64,000 nt of DNA from Streptomyces musisoli. GTDB lineage: Bacteria; Actinomycetota; Actinomycetes; Streptomycetales; Streptomycetaceae. This document shows, piece after piece, positions 16,311-26,251 of this stretch. Location: positions 1 to 64,000 of the forward strand of contig NZ_JAERRH010000021.1 of assembly GCF_016741855.1 (NCBI RefSeq). The letters are read 5' to 3'. The notes under the pieces are model-generated. The model made no database searches and was not told the DNA's origin. It saw nothing but the letters and a program-made list of their open reading frames with translations. Positions within the stretch are counted from its first letter, which is position 1. Each line of letters begins with the position of its first letter. The position numbers and the translations under genes are program-made.

Positions 16311-16565
16311 CTACTTCCACTGCGTGGAGACACCGAACCCGGCGGCGATGAAGCCGAAGCCGACCACGATGTTCCAGTTGTCCAGGCTGTCGATCGGCAG
16401 CGAGCCGTCGGTCACGTAGAAGACGACGATCCAGGCCAGGCCGATCAGGAACATGGCCAGCATGACCGGCGCGACCCACGCCCGGTTGGTGAGCTTGATG
16501 GCCTGCGCCTGCCTCGCCGGCGGCGGCGTGTAGTCGGCCTTCTTGCGGATACGTGACTTCGGCAC
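16311..16565 (-). CDS. crgA: Cell division protein CrgA
   Basis: 84 residues, the usual length. A basic N-terminus (VPKSRIRKKADYTPPP) is followed by two transmembrane helices (APVMLAMFLIGLAWIVVFYV and WNIVVGFGFIAAGFGVSTQW) joined by a short loop. CrgA is an inner-membrane protein that coordinates septation with growth in Streptomyces and recruits cell-wall synthases in mycobacteria. The start is GTG at 16565, preceded by AGGAGA; no ATG is available at that point. It lies among cell-wall genes and beside the DnaA-box cluster, so both chromosome and division signals could act on its promoter. Confidence 0.95.
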   Translation of the reverse strand: MPKSRIRKKADYTPPPARQAQAIKLTNRAWVAPVMLAMFLIGLAWIVVFYVTDGSLPIDSLDNWNIVVGFGFIAAGFGVSTQWK

Positions 16566-16716
16566 GAGGGTCTCTCCTGTCGATGCGCTGCGTGGCCGCG
16601 CAGGTAACTGAGTCGGGCTCGGGCAGCGTACAAGGGGCCGACATGACGACTCTGTGTACTCCCCCGGGCGTCCGTTAGCGTAGTGCTTCCGCGGCGCCGA
16701 AGGAGATAAGGGTACG

Positions 16717-17502
16717 TTGAGCAATTCTGCCGACTCCCCCGGGACGGGAGCAACGGGCGGCCCCGTCCGCAGGCTGCGTTTCCGGCCCCTGCGGATGCTC
16801 ACGGCCGCCGTCTTCGCCCTCGCCGGGCTCATCTTCTTCACCAGTTTCAACACGGCCAAGGGCACCGACATCCGCCAGGACGGCTCCCTGCTGAAGCTGT
16901 CCGACCTGATCCAGCAGCGCAGCCGTAAGAACAAGGGGCTGGACGAGTCCAACGCGACCCTGCGCGACAGCGTCGAGTCGCTCGCCGAGAGCGACGACGG
17001 CAGCACCAGGGCCGAGGACGAGAAGCTCGGCGGGCTGGAGGAGCGGGCGGGCACCCGGAAGCTGTCCGGCGAGGCCGTCTCCGTCACCCTGAACGACGCC
17101 CCGCCCGACGCCACCGCCAAGCTCCCCGGCTATCCCGAGCCGCAGCCCGACTACCTGGTCATCCACCAGCAGGATCTGCAGGCCGTGGTGAACGCGCTGT
17201 GGCAGGGCGGCGCCCGCGGGATCAAGGTCATGGACCAGCGGCTGATCTCCACCAGCGCGGTGCGCTGCGTCGGCAACACCCTGATCCTCCAGGGCCGCGT
17301 CTACTCACCGCCGTACAAGATCACTGCGGTCGGGGACCCGGACCGGCTCAAGCAGGCTCTCGCGGACAGCAAGGCGATCCAGACCTACATGGTCTACGTC
17401 AACGTCTACGGCCTCGGCTGGAAAGTCACCGACGACGGGACGGTGACTCTTCCGGGCTACTCCGGCACAGTGGATCTGCACTACGCGAAGCCAGTGGAGT
17501 AG
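16717..17502 (+). CDS. DUF881 family membrane protein
   Basis: 261 residues. A transmembrane helix at ~29-45 (LTAAVFALAGLIFFTSF) precedes an extracytoplasmic coiled region (LLKLSDLIQQRSRKNKGLDESNATLRDSVESLAE) and the conserved DUF881 core (LVIHQQDLQAVVNALWQGGARGIKVMDQRLISTSAVRCVGNTLILQGRVYSPPYKI). DUF881 proteins are linked to division and sporulation loci in Gram-positives; their biochemical role is not established. TTG start at 16717 with AAGGAG about 11 nt upstream. The sortase gene at 17527 follows after 24 bp and probably shares the transcript. Confidence 0.9.
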   Translation: MSNSADSPGTGATGGPVRRLRFRPLRMLTAAVFALAGLIFFTSFNTAKGTDIRQDGSLLKLSDLIQQRSRKNKGLDESNATLRDSVESLAESDDGSTRAEDEKLGGLEERAGTRKLSGEAVSVTLNDAPPDATAKLPGYPEPQPDYLVIHQQDLQAVVNALWQGGARGIKVMDQRLISTSAVRCVGNTLILQGRVYSPPYKITAVGDPDRLKQALADSKAIQTYMVYVNVYGLGWKVTDDGTVTLPGYSGTVDLHYAKPVE

Positions 17503-17526
17503 GTAGGTCCCTCTCAGGAGCCGCCG

Positions 17527-18216
17527 GTGCGTGTGATCGTCAGGACCGTCAGCGAACTGTGCATCACCCTCGGCACCCTGATCGTGCTCTTCGTCGTCTA
17601 CGTGCTGTTCTGGACGGGCGTGCGCGCGGATGCCGCGATGAGCGACCAGATCGACCAGCTGCACCGGCAGTGGTCACGGGGGAGCGTGCGGCCGGCCGGC
17701 GCGCCGGGCGAGCAGACGGTGTCCGCGACGAGGCCGGAGCCGTACCGCCACGGCAGGCCCTTCGCGATCATTTACATCCCGCGGCTCGGTTTCACGTGGA
17801 ACAAACCGGTGCTGGAGGGCACCGGCCGGGATGTGCTGGCCAAGGGACTCGCCCACTATCGGGGGACCGCGCGGCTGGGCGGGCAGGGCAACTTCGCGGT
17901 CGCCGGGCACCGGCGGACGTACGGCGACCCGCTCGTGGACTTCCCGAAGCTGCGGCCGGGTGACGCGGTGGTGCTCACGGACGGTACGACCTGGTTCACG
18001 TATCGGATCGACAAAGGGCCCTTTAAAACAGTGCCGACCGACGTCGAGGTGATCGACCCTGTCCCACGTAAGTCCGGGTATACGCGTCCGGGCCGGTATC
18101 TGACGCTGACCACGTGCGATCCGGAATGGGGGCACAGTCACCGGCTGATCGTCTGGGCGCACCTGGATGCCACACAGCCTGTGGAGGCAGGCGAACCGAA
18201 GGCCCTGCGCCGTTAG
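17527..18216 (+). CDS. Class E sortase
   Basis: 229 residues. An N-terminal signal anchor (LCITLGTLIVLFVVYVLFWTGV) tethers an extracellular sortase domain with the triad His128 (VAGHRRTYG), Cys197 (TLTTC) and Arg206 (HRLIVW). The TLTTC active-site strand is that of class E enzymes, which in Streptomyces anchor LAxTG proteins such as chaplins. GTG start at 17527 with AGGAG upstream. It follows the DUF881 gene. A 13/14 match to the parS consensus lies inside the gene at 17789-17802. Confidence 0.93.
   Translation: MRVIVRTVSELCITLGTLIVLFVVYVLFWTGVRADAAMSDQIDQLHRQWSRGSVRPAGAPGEQTVSATRPEPYRHGRPFAIIYIPRLGFTWNKPVLEGTGRDVLAKGLAHYRGTARLGGQGNFAVAGHRRTYGDPLVDFPKLRPGDAVVLTDGTTWFTYRIDKGPFKTVPTDVEVIDPVPRKSGYTRPGRYLTLTTCDPEWGHSHRLIVWAHLDATQPVEAGEPKALRR
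17789..17802. promoter_or_regulatory. Near-match parS site
   Basis: GTTTCACGTGGAAC differs at one position from the Streptomyces parS consensus GTTTCACGTGAAAC. It is inside the sortase gene (codons for G-F-T-W-N), so coding constraint may have produced it, but ParB tolerates single changes. Confidence 0.5.
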
Positions 18217-18278
18217 TCTGGTGGCGTACGGCGTGGGTCTGGTGCCGTAGGGACACGGAAGGGACGGCAAGGGACGGC

Positions 18279-18440
18279 ATGTACGGCTGGATCTGGCGGC
18301 ATCTGCCGGGGAACGCGTGGGTGAAGGCGCTCATCTCGCTGGTACTGGTCCTGGCCGTGGTCTACGTCCTCTTCCAGTACGTCTTCCCGTGGGCCGAACC
18401 GCTGCTGCCCTTCAACGATGTGACGGTGGACAACCAGTGA
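18279..18440 (+). CDS. 53-residue membrane microprotein upstream of pabA
   Basis: A tryptophan-containing basic N-terminus (MYGWIWRHLPGNAWVK) is followed by one hydrophobic helix (ALISLVLVLAVVYVLFQYVFPW) and a short tail (AEPLLPFNDVTVDNQ). ATG at 18279, after repeated GGGACGGCA words. The stop overlaps the GTG of the amidotransferase gene in a GTGA junction, indicating translational coupling. It is conserved in this position in Streptomyces as far as I recall; function unknown. It is too short for most gene callers but well supported by coupling and composition. Confidence 0.8.
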   Translation: MYGWIWRHLPGNAWVKALISLVLVLAVVYVLFQYVFPWAEPLLPFNDVTVDNQ

Positions 18441-19075
18441 GTGCGCGGATTCTCGTCGTCGACAACTACGACAGCTTCGTCTTCAACCTCGTCCAGTACC
18501 TCTACCAGCTGGGGGCCGAGTGCGAGGTGCTGCGCAACGACGAGGTGTCGACGGCACACGCCCAGGACGGCTTCGACGGCGTACTGCTCTCGCCCGGTCC
18601 GGGGACGCCGGAGGAGGCCGGTGTGTGCGTGGACATGGTCCGGCACTGCGCCGCGACCGGGGTGCCGGTCTTCGGGGTGTGCCTCGGCATGCAGTCGATG
18701 CAGGTGGCGTACGGCGGTGTGGTGGACCGGGCGCCCGAGCTGCTGCACGGCAAGACCTCGCCCGTCGAGCACGAGGGCAAGGGCGTCTTCGCCGGCCTGC
18801 CCTCGCCCTTCACGGCGACCCGCTACCACTCCCTGGCCGCCGAACCTGCGACGGTCCCGGCCGAGCTGGAAGTGACCGCCCGCACACACGACGGCATCAT
18901 CATGGGCCTGCGGCACCGGGAACTCCCGGTCGAGGGCGTGCAGTTCCACCCCGAGTCGGTGCTGACCGAGCACGGACACCGGATGCTGGCCAACTGGCTG
19001 GTGGAGTGCGGTGACCACGGTGCCGTGGCGAGGTCGGCGGGGCTCGCCCCGGTGGTGGGCAGGGCCACGGCGTGA
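18437..19075 (+). CDS. pabA: Anthranilate/para-aminobenzoate synthase glutamine amidotransferase subunit
   Basis: 212 residues, a complete class I glutamine amidotransferase. The nucleophile Cys82 lies in FGVCLGMQ, with His171/Glu173 in FHPES and the oxyanion strand LLSPGPGTPEEAG. It releases ammonia from glutamine for the chorismate-using partner subunit, giving anthranilate (trp) or aminodeoxychorismate (folate). The partner is not in this window, so pabA and trpG cannot be separated. GTG start at 18437 overlaps the microprotein stop, and its own stop overlaps the next sortase start (GTGA). It is therefore embedded in a sortase operon despite its primary-metabolism role. Confidence 0.92.
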   Translation: MSARILVVDNYDSFVFNLVQYLYQLGAECEVLRNDEVSTAHAQDGFDGVLLSPGPGTPEEAGVCVDMVRHCAATGVPVFGVCLGMQSMQVAYGGVVDRAPELLHGKTSPVEHEGKGVFAGLPSPFTATRYHSLAAEPATVPAELEVTARTHDGIIMGLRHRELPVEGVQFHPESVLTEHGHRMLANWLVECGDHGAVARSAGLAPVVGRATA

Positions 19076-20244
19076 CCGCGCTGCGCCCCGAGCGCGAGGA
19101 CTTGTACGGCGGGGAGAGACCGTACGAGTCCTCCGGCGGTGCGCGGTCGTACACGGGGCGCCGGCAGGACCCGCCGACGGCGCCGATGCCCAGGATGACC
19201 GGGGACCATCCGACGGCGCCGGTGCCTCGGCAGGCCGGCACCGGCCCGGCCGTGCCGTCGGCCGAGGACTTCACGGCACCGCTTCCTCCCGTCGACGACG
19301 AGACGATGGCCCTGCGCGTCCCGGGAGCGGAAGACCTCCGCCGGGAGAACGGGCCCGTACGGGCTTCTGCGGGCCCTTCCGCCTCTTCTGCCACTCAAGT
19401 CACGGCGGGCGGTCGTGCGGCCCGGAGAAAGGCCGCCAAGCGTCGTGGCGGGGGCCGGCACGGCGGCGGCGCCCGGGAGACGACGGCCGTCCCGCCGCAG
19501 CGGGACCCCCAGCGGGCTCCGCAGCGGCCCCTGACCAGGGTGGAGGCCCGGCGGCAGGCCCGGCTGCGCAAGCCGAGCCCGGCGACCGTCGCGAGCCGCG
19601 CCATCGGCGAGGTGTTCATCACCACCGGCGTGCTGATGCTGCTGTTCGTCACCTACCAGCTGTGGTGGACCAACGTCCGCGCGCACGCGCAGGCGGGCAG
19701 CGAGACGCACCAGCTCCAGGACGACTGGGCCAGTGGCAAGCGCAGTCCGGGCGTCTTCGAACCGGGACAGGGCTTCGCCATCCTGCACATCCCGAAGCTG
19801 GACGTGGTGGCGCCCATCGCGGAGGGCGTCAGCAACAAGAAGGTGCTCGACAAGGGCATGGTCGGGCACTACGGCGAGGCCCCGCTGAAGACGGCGATGC
19901 CGCAGGACAAGACCGGCAACTTCGGTCTCGCGGCGCACCGCAACACGCACGGTGAACCGTTCCGGTACATCAACCGGCTCAAGGCCGGCGACGCGGTCGT
20001 CGTCGAGACGCAGGACACCTACTTCGTGTACAAGGTGACCTCGATGCTCCCGGTGACCCCGCCGTCCAACACGGGTGTGCTGAACCCGGTTCCCCCGGGT
20101 TCCGGCTTCACCGAACCCGGCCGCTACATCACCCTCACCACCTGTACGCCGGAGTTCACCAGCAAGTACCGGCTGATCGTCTGGGGCAAGATGGTCCAGG
20201 AACGCCCGCGCAGCAAGGGCAAGCCGGACGCGCTCATCGAGTAG
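19072..20244 (+). CDS. Class E sortase with long disordered N-terminal region
   Basis: 390 residues. The first ~170 residues are a cytosolic, Pro/Arg-rich disordered region (with TAPMPRMTGDHPTAPVPR and a basic RRKAAKRRGGGRHGGG patch). A transmembrane helix (~181-199, VFITTGVLMLLFVTYQLWW) and the sortase domain follow: His289 (LAAHRNTHG), Cys358 (TLTTC) and Arg367 (KYRLIVWG). The cytosolic extension is unusual for sortases and could bind cytoplasmic partners or be phosphorylated by the neighbouring kinases. GTG start overlaps the amidotransferase stop. Confidence 0.93.
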   Translation: MTALRPEREDLYGGERPYESSGGARSYTGRRQDPPTAPMPRMTGDHPTAPVPRQAGTGPAVPSAEDFTAPLPPVDDETMALRVPGAEDLRRENGPVRASAGPSASSATQVTAGGRAARRKAAKRRGGGRHGGGARETTAVPPQRDPQRAPQRPLTRVEARRQARLRKPSPATVASRAIGEVFITTGVLMLLFVTYQLWWTNVRAHAQAGSETHQLQDDWASGKRSPGVFEPGQGFAILHIPKLDVVAPIAEGVSNKKVLDKGMVGHYGEAPLKTAMPQDKTGNFGLAAHRNTHGEPFRYINRLKAGDAVVVETQDTYFVYKVTSMLPVTPPSNTGVLNPVPPGSGFTEPGRYITLTTCTPEFTSKYRLIVWGKMVQERPRSKGKPDALIE

Positions 20245-20271
20245 GGCTCATCGAGTAAGGGCAGAAGAACT

Positions 20272-21024
20272 GTGGCAGCGACCGCCGACGAGACCGACGA
20301 GACCACGGACGAGTCCGAACCGGATCCGGCGCCCCGCCGCCGGCGCCCCGGCCGGATCGCGACGGCGGTCAGCGTCTTCGGAGAACTCCTCATCACCGTG
20401 GGCGTGTTGCTCGGCCTGTTCGTCGTCTACTCGCTGTGGTGGACGAACGTGATAGCGGACCGCAAGGCGGGCCGGCAGGCCGACAGGGTGCGCGACCACT
20501 GGGCGCAGGAGCAGGACTCCGCACCCGGCGCGCTCGACACCAAGGACGGCATCGGGTTCCTGCACGTGCCGGCGATGGACAACGGCGAGGTACTGGTCGA
20601 GAAGGGCACGGGCACGGACGTCCTCAACGACGGTGTCGCCGGCTACTACACCGAACCGGTCAAGGCCACGCTGCCCATGACCGGCAAGGACGGCAACTTC
20701 GCCGTCGCCGCCCACCGGGACGGGCACGGCGCGAAGTTCCACAACATCGACCAGCTGGAGGAGGGCGACCCGATCGTCTTCGAGACGCGGGACGACTGGT
20801 ACGTCTACAAGGTCTACTCGGTCCTCCCCGAGACCTCGAAGTACAACGTCGAGGTGCTGTCGTCGGTCCCGGAGGAGTCCGGCAAGAAGAAGCCGGGCCA
20901 CTACATCACCCTGACGACCTGCACCCCCGTCTACACCTCCCGATACCGGTACGTGGTGTGGGGCGAACTGGTCCGCGTGGAAAAGGTGGACAGCAAGCGC
21001 ACCCCGCCGAAGGAACTGCGCTGA
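20272..21024 (+). CDS. Class E sortase
   Basis: 250 residues. An acidic N-terminus (ADETDETTDESEPDP) and an Arg-rich patch precede a signal anchor (~36-57) and a sortase domain with His148 (VAAHRDGHG), Cys217 (TLTTC) and Arg226 (RYRYVVWG). It resembles the preceding sortase more than the one at 17527, suggesting tandem duplication. GTG start at 20272, 27 bp after the previous stop. A bidirectional terminator follows. Confidence 0.93.
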   Translation: MAATADETDETTDESEPDPAPRRRRPGRIATAVSVFGELLITVGVLLGLFVVYSLWWTNVIADRKAGRQADRVRDHWAQEQDSAPGALDTKDGIGFLHVPAMDNGEVLVEKGTGTDVLNDGVAGYYTEPVKATLPMTGKDGNFAVAAHRDGHGAKFHNIDQLEEGDPIVFETRDDWYVYKVYSVLPETSKYNVEVLSSVPEESGKKKPGHYITLTTCTPVYTSRYRYVVWGELVRVEKVDSKRTPPKELR

Positions 21025-21043
21025 CCCCGCGGTGAAACGACGA

Positions 21044-21075
21044 GGGCCCCGGCCGGGATGTCCCGGCCGGGGCCC
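21044..21075. terminator. Bidirectional terminator between the sortase and pknB genes
   Basis: Perfect 15-bp stem (21044-21058 and 21061-21075, GGGCCCCGGCCGGGA and its complement) with a minimal loop, placed between convergent genes that end at 21024 and 21096. Confidence 0.8.
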
Positions 21076-21095
21076 ACGCGCGTGTGCGGGAGGCG

Positions 21096-23105
<2,010 letters not shown>

Positions 23106-23223
23106 AGCTACCTACCAGCCCTCTCCGTCGGTCCCGGCCACGCACCCGCGTGCGCGGCCGGAGGCTGCCGTCCGGGCCTACCGTACCCGGCTCGTTCTGT
23201 GTGACCTGGCCAAGCCCGTAACC

Positions 23224-23242
23224 CGATACAGGACCGGTATCG
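23224..23242. promoter_or_regulatory. Inverted repeat in the pbpA-pknB gap
   Basis: CGATAC-N7-GTATCG lies in the 195-bp gap upstream of pknB (minus strand). The gap is long enough for a separate pknB promoter, and this repeat could be an operator or part of the promoter. No regulator is identified. Confidence 0.35.
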
Positions 23243-23300
23243 CAACGTGCAACGATGTGAAGGGGATGTGAGAGGTGTCACTCTCAGTGGCCGACGACGG

Positions 23301-24785
23301 TCACTTCTTGGAGTCGATGACCGCCTCCATGACGTTCTTCGCGATCGGCGCGGCCAGGCCGCCACCGGAGATGTCGTCGCGGTTGGCGCCCTCGTCCTCG
23401 ATCACCACGGCCACGGCGACCGGGGAGCTGCCGTCGCCGAGCTTGGCGTAGGAGATGAACCACGCGTACGGGTTCTCGCTGTTCTCGACGCCGTGCTGGG
23501 CGGTACCGGTCTTGCCGCCGACCACCACACCGTCGATCTTCGCGTTCGTACCGGTGCCCTTCTCGACCACCGTCTGCATCATGTCCTGGAGGATCTGCGC
23601 GTTCTCCGCCGACAGCGGCCGGCTCAGCTCCTCCGGCTCGGTCTTGGCGACCGGGTCCACGTTGGAGGACTCCAGCTCGTCCACCATGTACGGCTTCATC
23701 AGCTTGCCGTCGTTGGCGACCGCCGAGGCCACCATGGCCATCTGGAGCGGGGTGGCGGCGGTGTTGTACTGGCCGATGGAGGACAGCGCGGTCTGCGACT
23801 GGTTCATGTCGTCGGAGAACACCGAGGCGGTGGCGCGGACCGGGGTGAACTGCTCGGCGTCGAAGCCGAACTTCTTCGCCTCCTCGAGCATCTTGTCGTT
23901 GCCGAGGTCCGAGCCGATCTTGCCGAAGACCGTGTTGCAGGAGTACTGGAGCGCGACCCGCATGGGCGCGTCCTTGCACGGGATGTTGCCCTCGTTCTTC
24001 AGCTGGGTCGTGGTGCCCGGCATGGTCCACGGCAGCGGGGAGTCGGTCTTCTGGTCGGCCGAGGTGTACTTGCCGTTCTCCAGGGCCGCCGCGGCCGTGA
24101 CCACCTTGAAGGTGGAGCCCGGCGGGTACGTCTCGCGCAGCGCCCGGTTCAGCATCGGGTCGCTGGGGTTGTACTTCTTCTGGAGCTTCTTCCAGGCCGC
24201 CGCGTCGTCGTCGCTGTTGCCCGCGAAGGACGAGGGGTCGTACGACGGGTAGGAGGCCAGCGCCAGGATCTTGCCGGTGGAGGGTTCCAGGGCGACCACG
24301 GCACCCTTGCCGCCCTGCTTGCTCAGGCCGTCGAACGCGGCCTTCTGGGCGGCGGCGTTGAGCGTGGTGACGACGTTCCCGCCCTGCTGCTCCTTGCCGG
24401 TGATCATGTCCAGGGTCTTGCGGAAGAACAGCCGGTCGTCGTTGCCGGTGAGGATGCCGTCTTCGATGGACTCGAGCTGGGTGGCGCCGAAGGCCTGCGA
24501 GGCGTACCCGGTGACCGGCGCCCACATGGGGCCGTTCTTGTAGGTCCGCTTGTACTTCAGGTCGTTCAGACCGGTCTTGCTCGACTCCGCGGACCCGGTG
24601 ATCGGGTTGCCGCCGACGATGATGTCGCCGCGCGGCGTCGCGTAGCGGGCGATGGTGACGCGGCGGTTCTTCGGGTCCTCCTTGAGGCTGTCGGCCTTCA
24701 GGTACTGGAGCCAGTTGTCCCGCAGGAGCAGGGTCAGCACGAGGAGGCCGCAGAAGATCGCGATCCGGCGCAGGGGCTTGTTCAT
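23301..24785 (-). CDS. pbpA: Penicillin-binding protein 2 (class B transpeptidase)
   Basis: 494 residues. An N-terminal anchor (IAIFCGLLVLTLLLRDNWLQYL) is followed by a short non-catalytic module and a transpeptidase domain with all three motifs: Ser224-T-F-K (PPGSTFKVVTAA), S282-C-N and K425-T-G (GGKTGTAQHG). It cross-links peptidoglycan outside the membrane with its SEDS partner, the FtsW/RodA protein encoded immediately upstream. The ATG at 24785 overlaps that gene's stop by 4 bp (ATGA), so the two are translationally coupled. Confidence 0.96.
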   Translation of the reverse strand: MNKPLRRIAIFCGLLVLTLLLRDNWLQYLKADSLKEDPKNRRVTIARYATPRGDIIVGGNPITGSAESSKTGLNDLKYKRTYKNGPMWAPVTGYASQAFGATQLESIEDGILTGNDDRLFFRKTLDMITGKEQQGGNVVTTLNAAAQKAAFDGLSKQGGKGAVVALEPSTGKILALASYPSYDPSSFAGNSDDDAAAWKKLQKKYNPSDPMLNRALRETYPPGSTFKVVTAAAALENGKYTSADQKTDSPLPWTMPGTTTQLKNEGNIPCKDAPMRVALQYSCNTVFGKIGSDLGNDKMLEEAKKFGFDAEQFTPVRATASVFSDDMNQSQTALSSIGQYNTAATPLQMAMVASAVANDGKLMKPYMVDELESSNVDPVAKTEPEELSRPLSAENAQILQDMMQTVVEKGTGTNAKIDGVVVGGKTGTAQHGVENSENPYAWFISYAKLGDGSSPVAVAVVIEDEGANRDDISGGGLAAPIAKNVMEAVIDSKK

Positions 24786-26224
24786 GACGGGCGGACCACC
24801 TGGGTCATCTCGGCGTCAGGGTTGCTGGCGGGGGCGGGCGCCGGGCGCCGGGCGGTGTCGCTGATCCGGATGAGGATGGCGATCAGGGCCCAGTTGGCCA
24901 GCACGGAGGAACCGCCGTACGCCATGAACGGCATGGTCATACCGGTCAGCGGGATGAGGCCCATGACGCCGCCCGCCACCACGAAGACCTGGAGGGCGAA
25001 GGCGCCGGACAGGCCGATGGCGAGCAGCTTGCCGAACGGGTCGCGGGCGGCGAGGGCGGTGCGCACGCCGCGTTCCACGATCAGGCCGTAGATCAGCAGG
25101 ATCGCCATGATGCCGGCGAGCCCCAGCTCCTCGCCGAAGGTGGCGAGGATGAAGTCGGAGTTGGCGGCGAACTTGATCAGATCCGAGTGGCCCTGGCCCC
25201 AGCCGCTGCCCAGGGTGCCGCCCGAGCCGAAAGCCCACAGGGCCTGCATGGCCTGCTCGGAGTGGCCGAACTGGCCCTGCTGGCTGAGGGTGTACTCCTT
25301 CATCGGGTCGAGCCAGGCCTGGACACGCATCTTCACGTGCGGCTCGAAGCTCGCCACGCCGACGGCGCCGGCCGAGGACATCAGCAGACCGAAGACGATC
25401 CAGCTGGTCCGCTCGGTGGCGACGTACAGCATGATGACGAACATTCCGAAGAACAGCAGCGAGGTGCCGAGGTCGGTCTCGAAGACCAGGATGAGGATCG
25501 AGATCCCCCAGACGACCAGGATCGGACCGAGGTCGCGGCCGCGCGGCAGGTACAGGCCCATGAAGCGGCGGCTGGCGAGGGCCAGGGCGTCCCGCTTCAC
25601 CATCAGGTAGCCGGCGAAGAAGACGGCCAGGACGATCTTCGCGAACTCACCGGGCTGGAGCGAGCCCAGTCCGGGCACCCGGATCCAGATCTTGGCGCCG
25701 TAGATGTTGGCCCCGAGGCCCGGCACCAGCGGCAGGATGAGCAGCACCAGGGCGCCGAACATCGAGATGTACGTGTAGCGCTGAAGGACGCGGTGGTCCT
25801 TGAGGAAGATCAGCACCACGACGAACAGGGCGATGCCCAGTGCGGTGTAGAGCAGCTGGCGGGGCGCTGCCGTGACGAAGTTGGGCAGCGACTGGAGCAG
25901 CTTCGACTGGTCCAGCCGCCAGATGCACACCAGGCCGAGCCCGTTCAGCAGGGTGGCCAGCGGCAGCAGCAGCGGATCGGCGTACGGCGCGAACTTCCGC
26001 ACGCCGAGGTGGGCGACGCCGGCCAGCAGGCCGAGGCCGAGACCGTAGCTCAGCAGGCCCGAGGGCACCTGGTCGTCGAGGGCAAGGCCCACGTTGGCGT
26101 AGGCGAACACGGGGATGACCACCGCGAAGATCAGCAGGGCCAGCTCGGTGTTGCGTCGGCTCGGGGCGCCGATGGCGCCGATCGTGGACGTGTGATGCGT
26201 CGGCGAGTTCGTAGTACTGCTCAT
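24782..26224 (-). CDS. ftsW: SEDS peptidoglycan glycosyltransferase (FtsW/RodA/SpoVE)
   Basis: 480 residues with about ten to twelve transmembrane helices. The conserved SEDS signatures are present: LKPGEF-like GSLQPGEFAKIVLAVFFAGYL, VFETDLGTSLLFFGMF, and the C-terminal GLIPLTGMTMPFMAYGGSSVLANW. SEDS proteins polymerise lipid II into glycan strands in partnership with a class B PBP, here PbpA. Whether it is the division (FtsW) or elongation (RodA) type cannot be settled from sequence alone; the locus usually carries the RodA-like copy. ATG start at 26224, 27 bp after pstP. Confidence 0.94.
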   Translation of the reverse strand: MSSTTNSPTHHTSTIGAIGAPSRRNTELALLIFAVVIPVFAYANVGLALDDQVPSGLLSYGLGLGLLAGVAHLGVRKFAPYADPLLLPLATLLNGLGLVCIWRLDQSKLLQSLPNFVTAAPRQLLYTALGIALFVVVLIFLKDHRVLQRYTYISMFGALVLLILPLVPGLGANIYGAKIWIRVPGLGSLQPGEFAKIVLAVFFAGYLMVKRDALALASRRFMGLYLPRGRDLGPILVVWGISILILVFETDLGTSLLFFGMFVIMLYVATERTSWIVFGLLMSSAGAVGVASFEPHVKMRVQAWLDPMKEYTLSQQGQFGHSEQAMQALWAFGSGGTLGSGWGQGHSDLIKFAANSDFILATFGEELGLAGIMAILLIYGLIVERGVRTALAARDPFGKLLAIGLSGAFALQVFVVAGGVMGLIPLTGMTMPFMAYGGSSVLANWALIAILIRISDTARRPAPAPASNPDAEMTQVVRPS

Positions 26225-26251
26225 CGTGTGACAGGGCCTCTCACGGCTTGC

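Noticed and set aside
21029..21038. GGTGAAACG as a parS site
   Set aside because: Only the GTGAAAC half is present; the left half (CCCCGCG) does not match.
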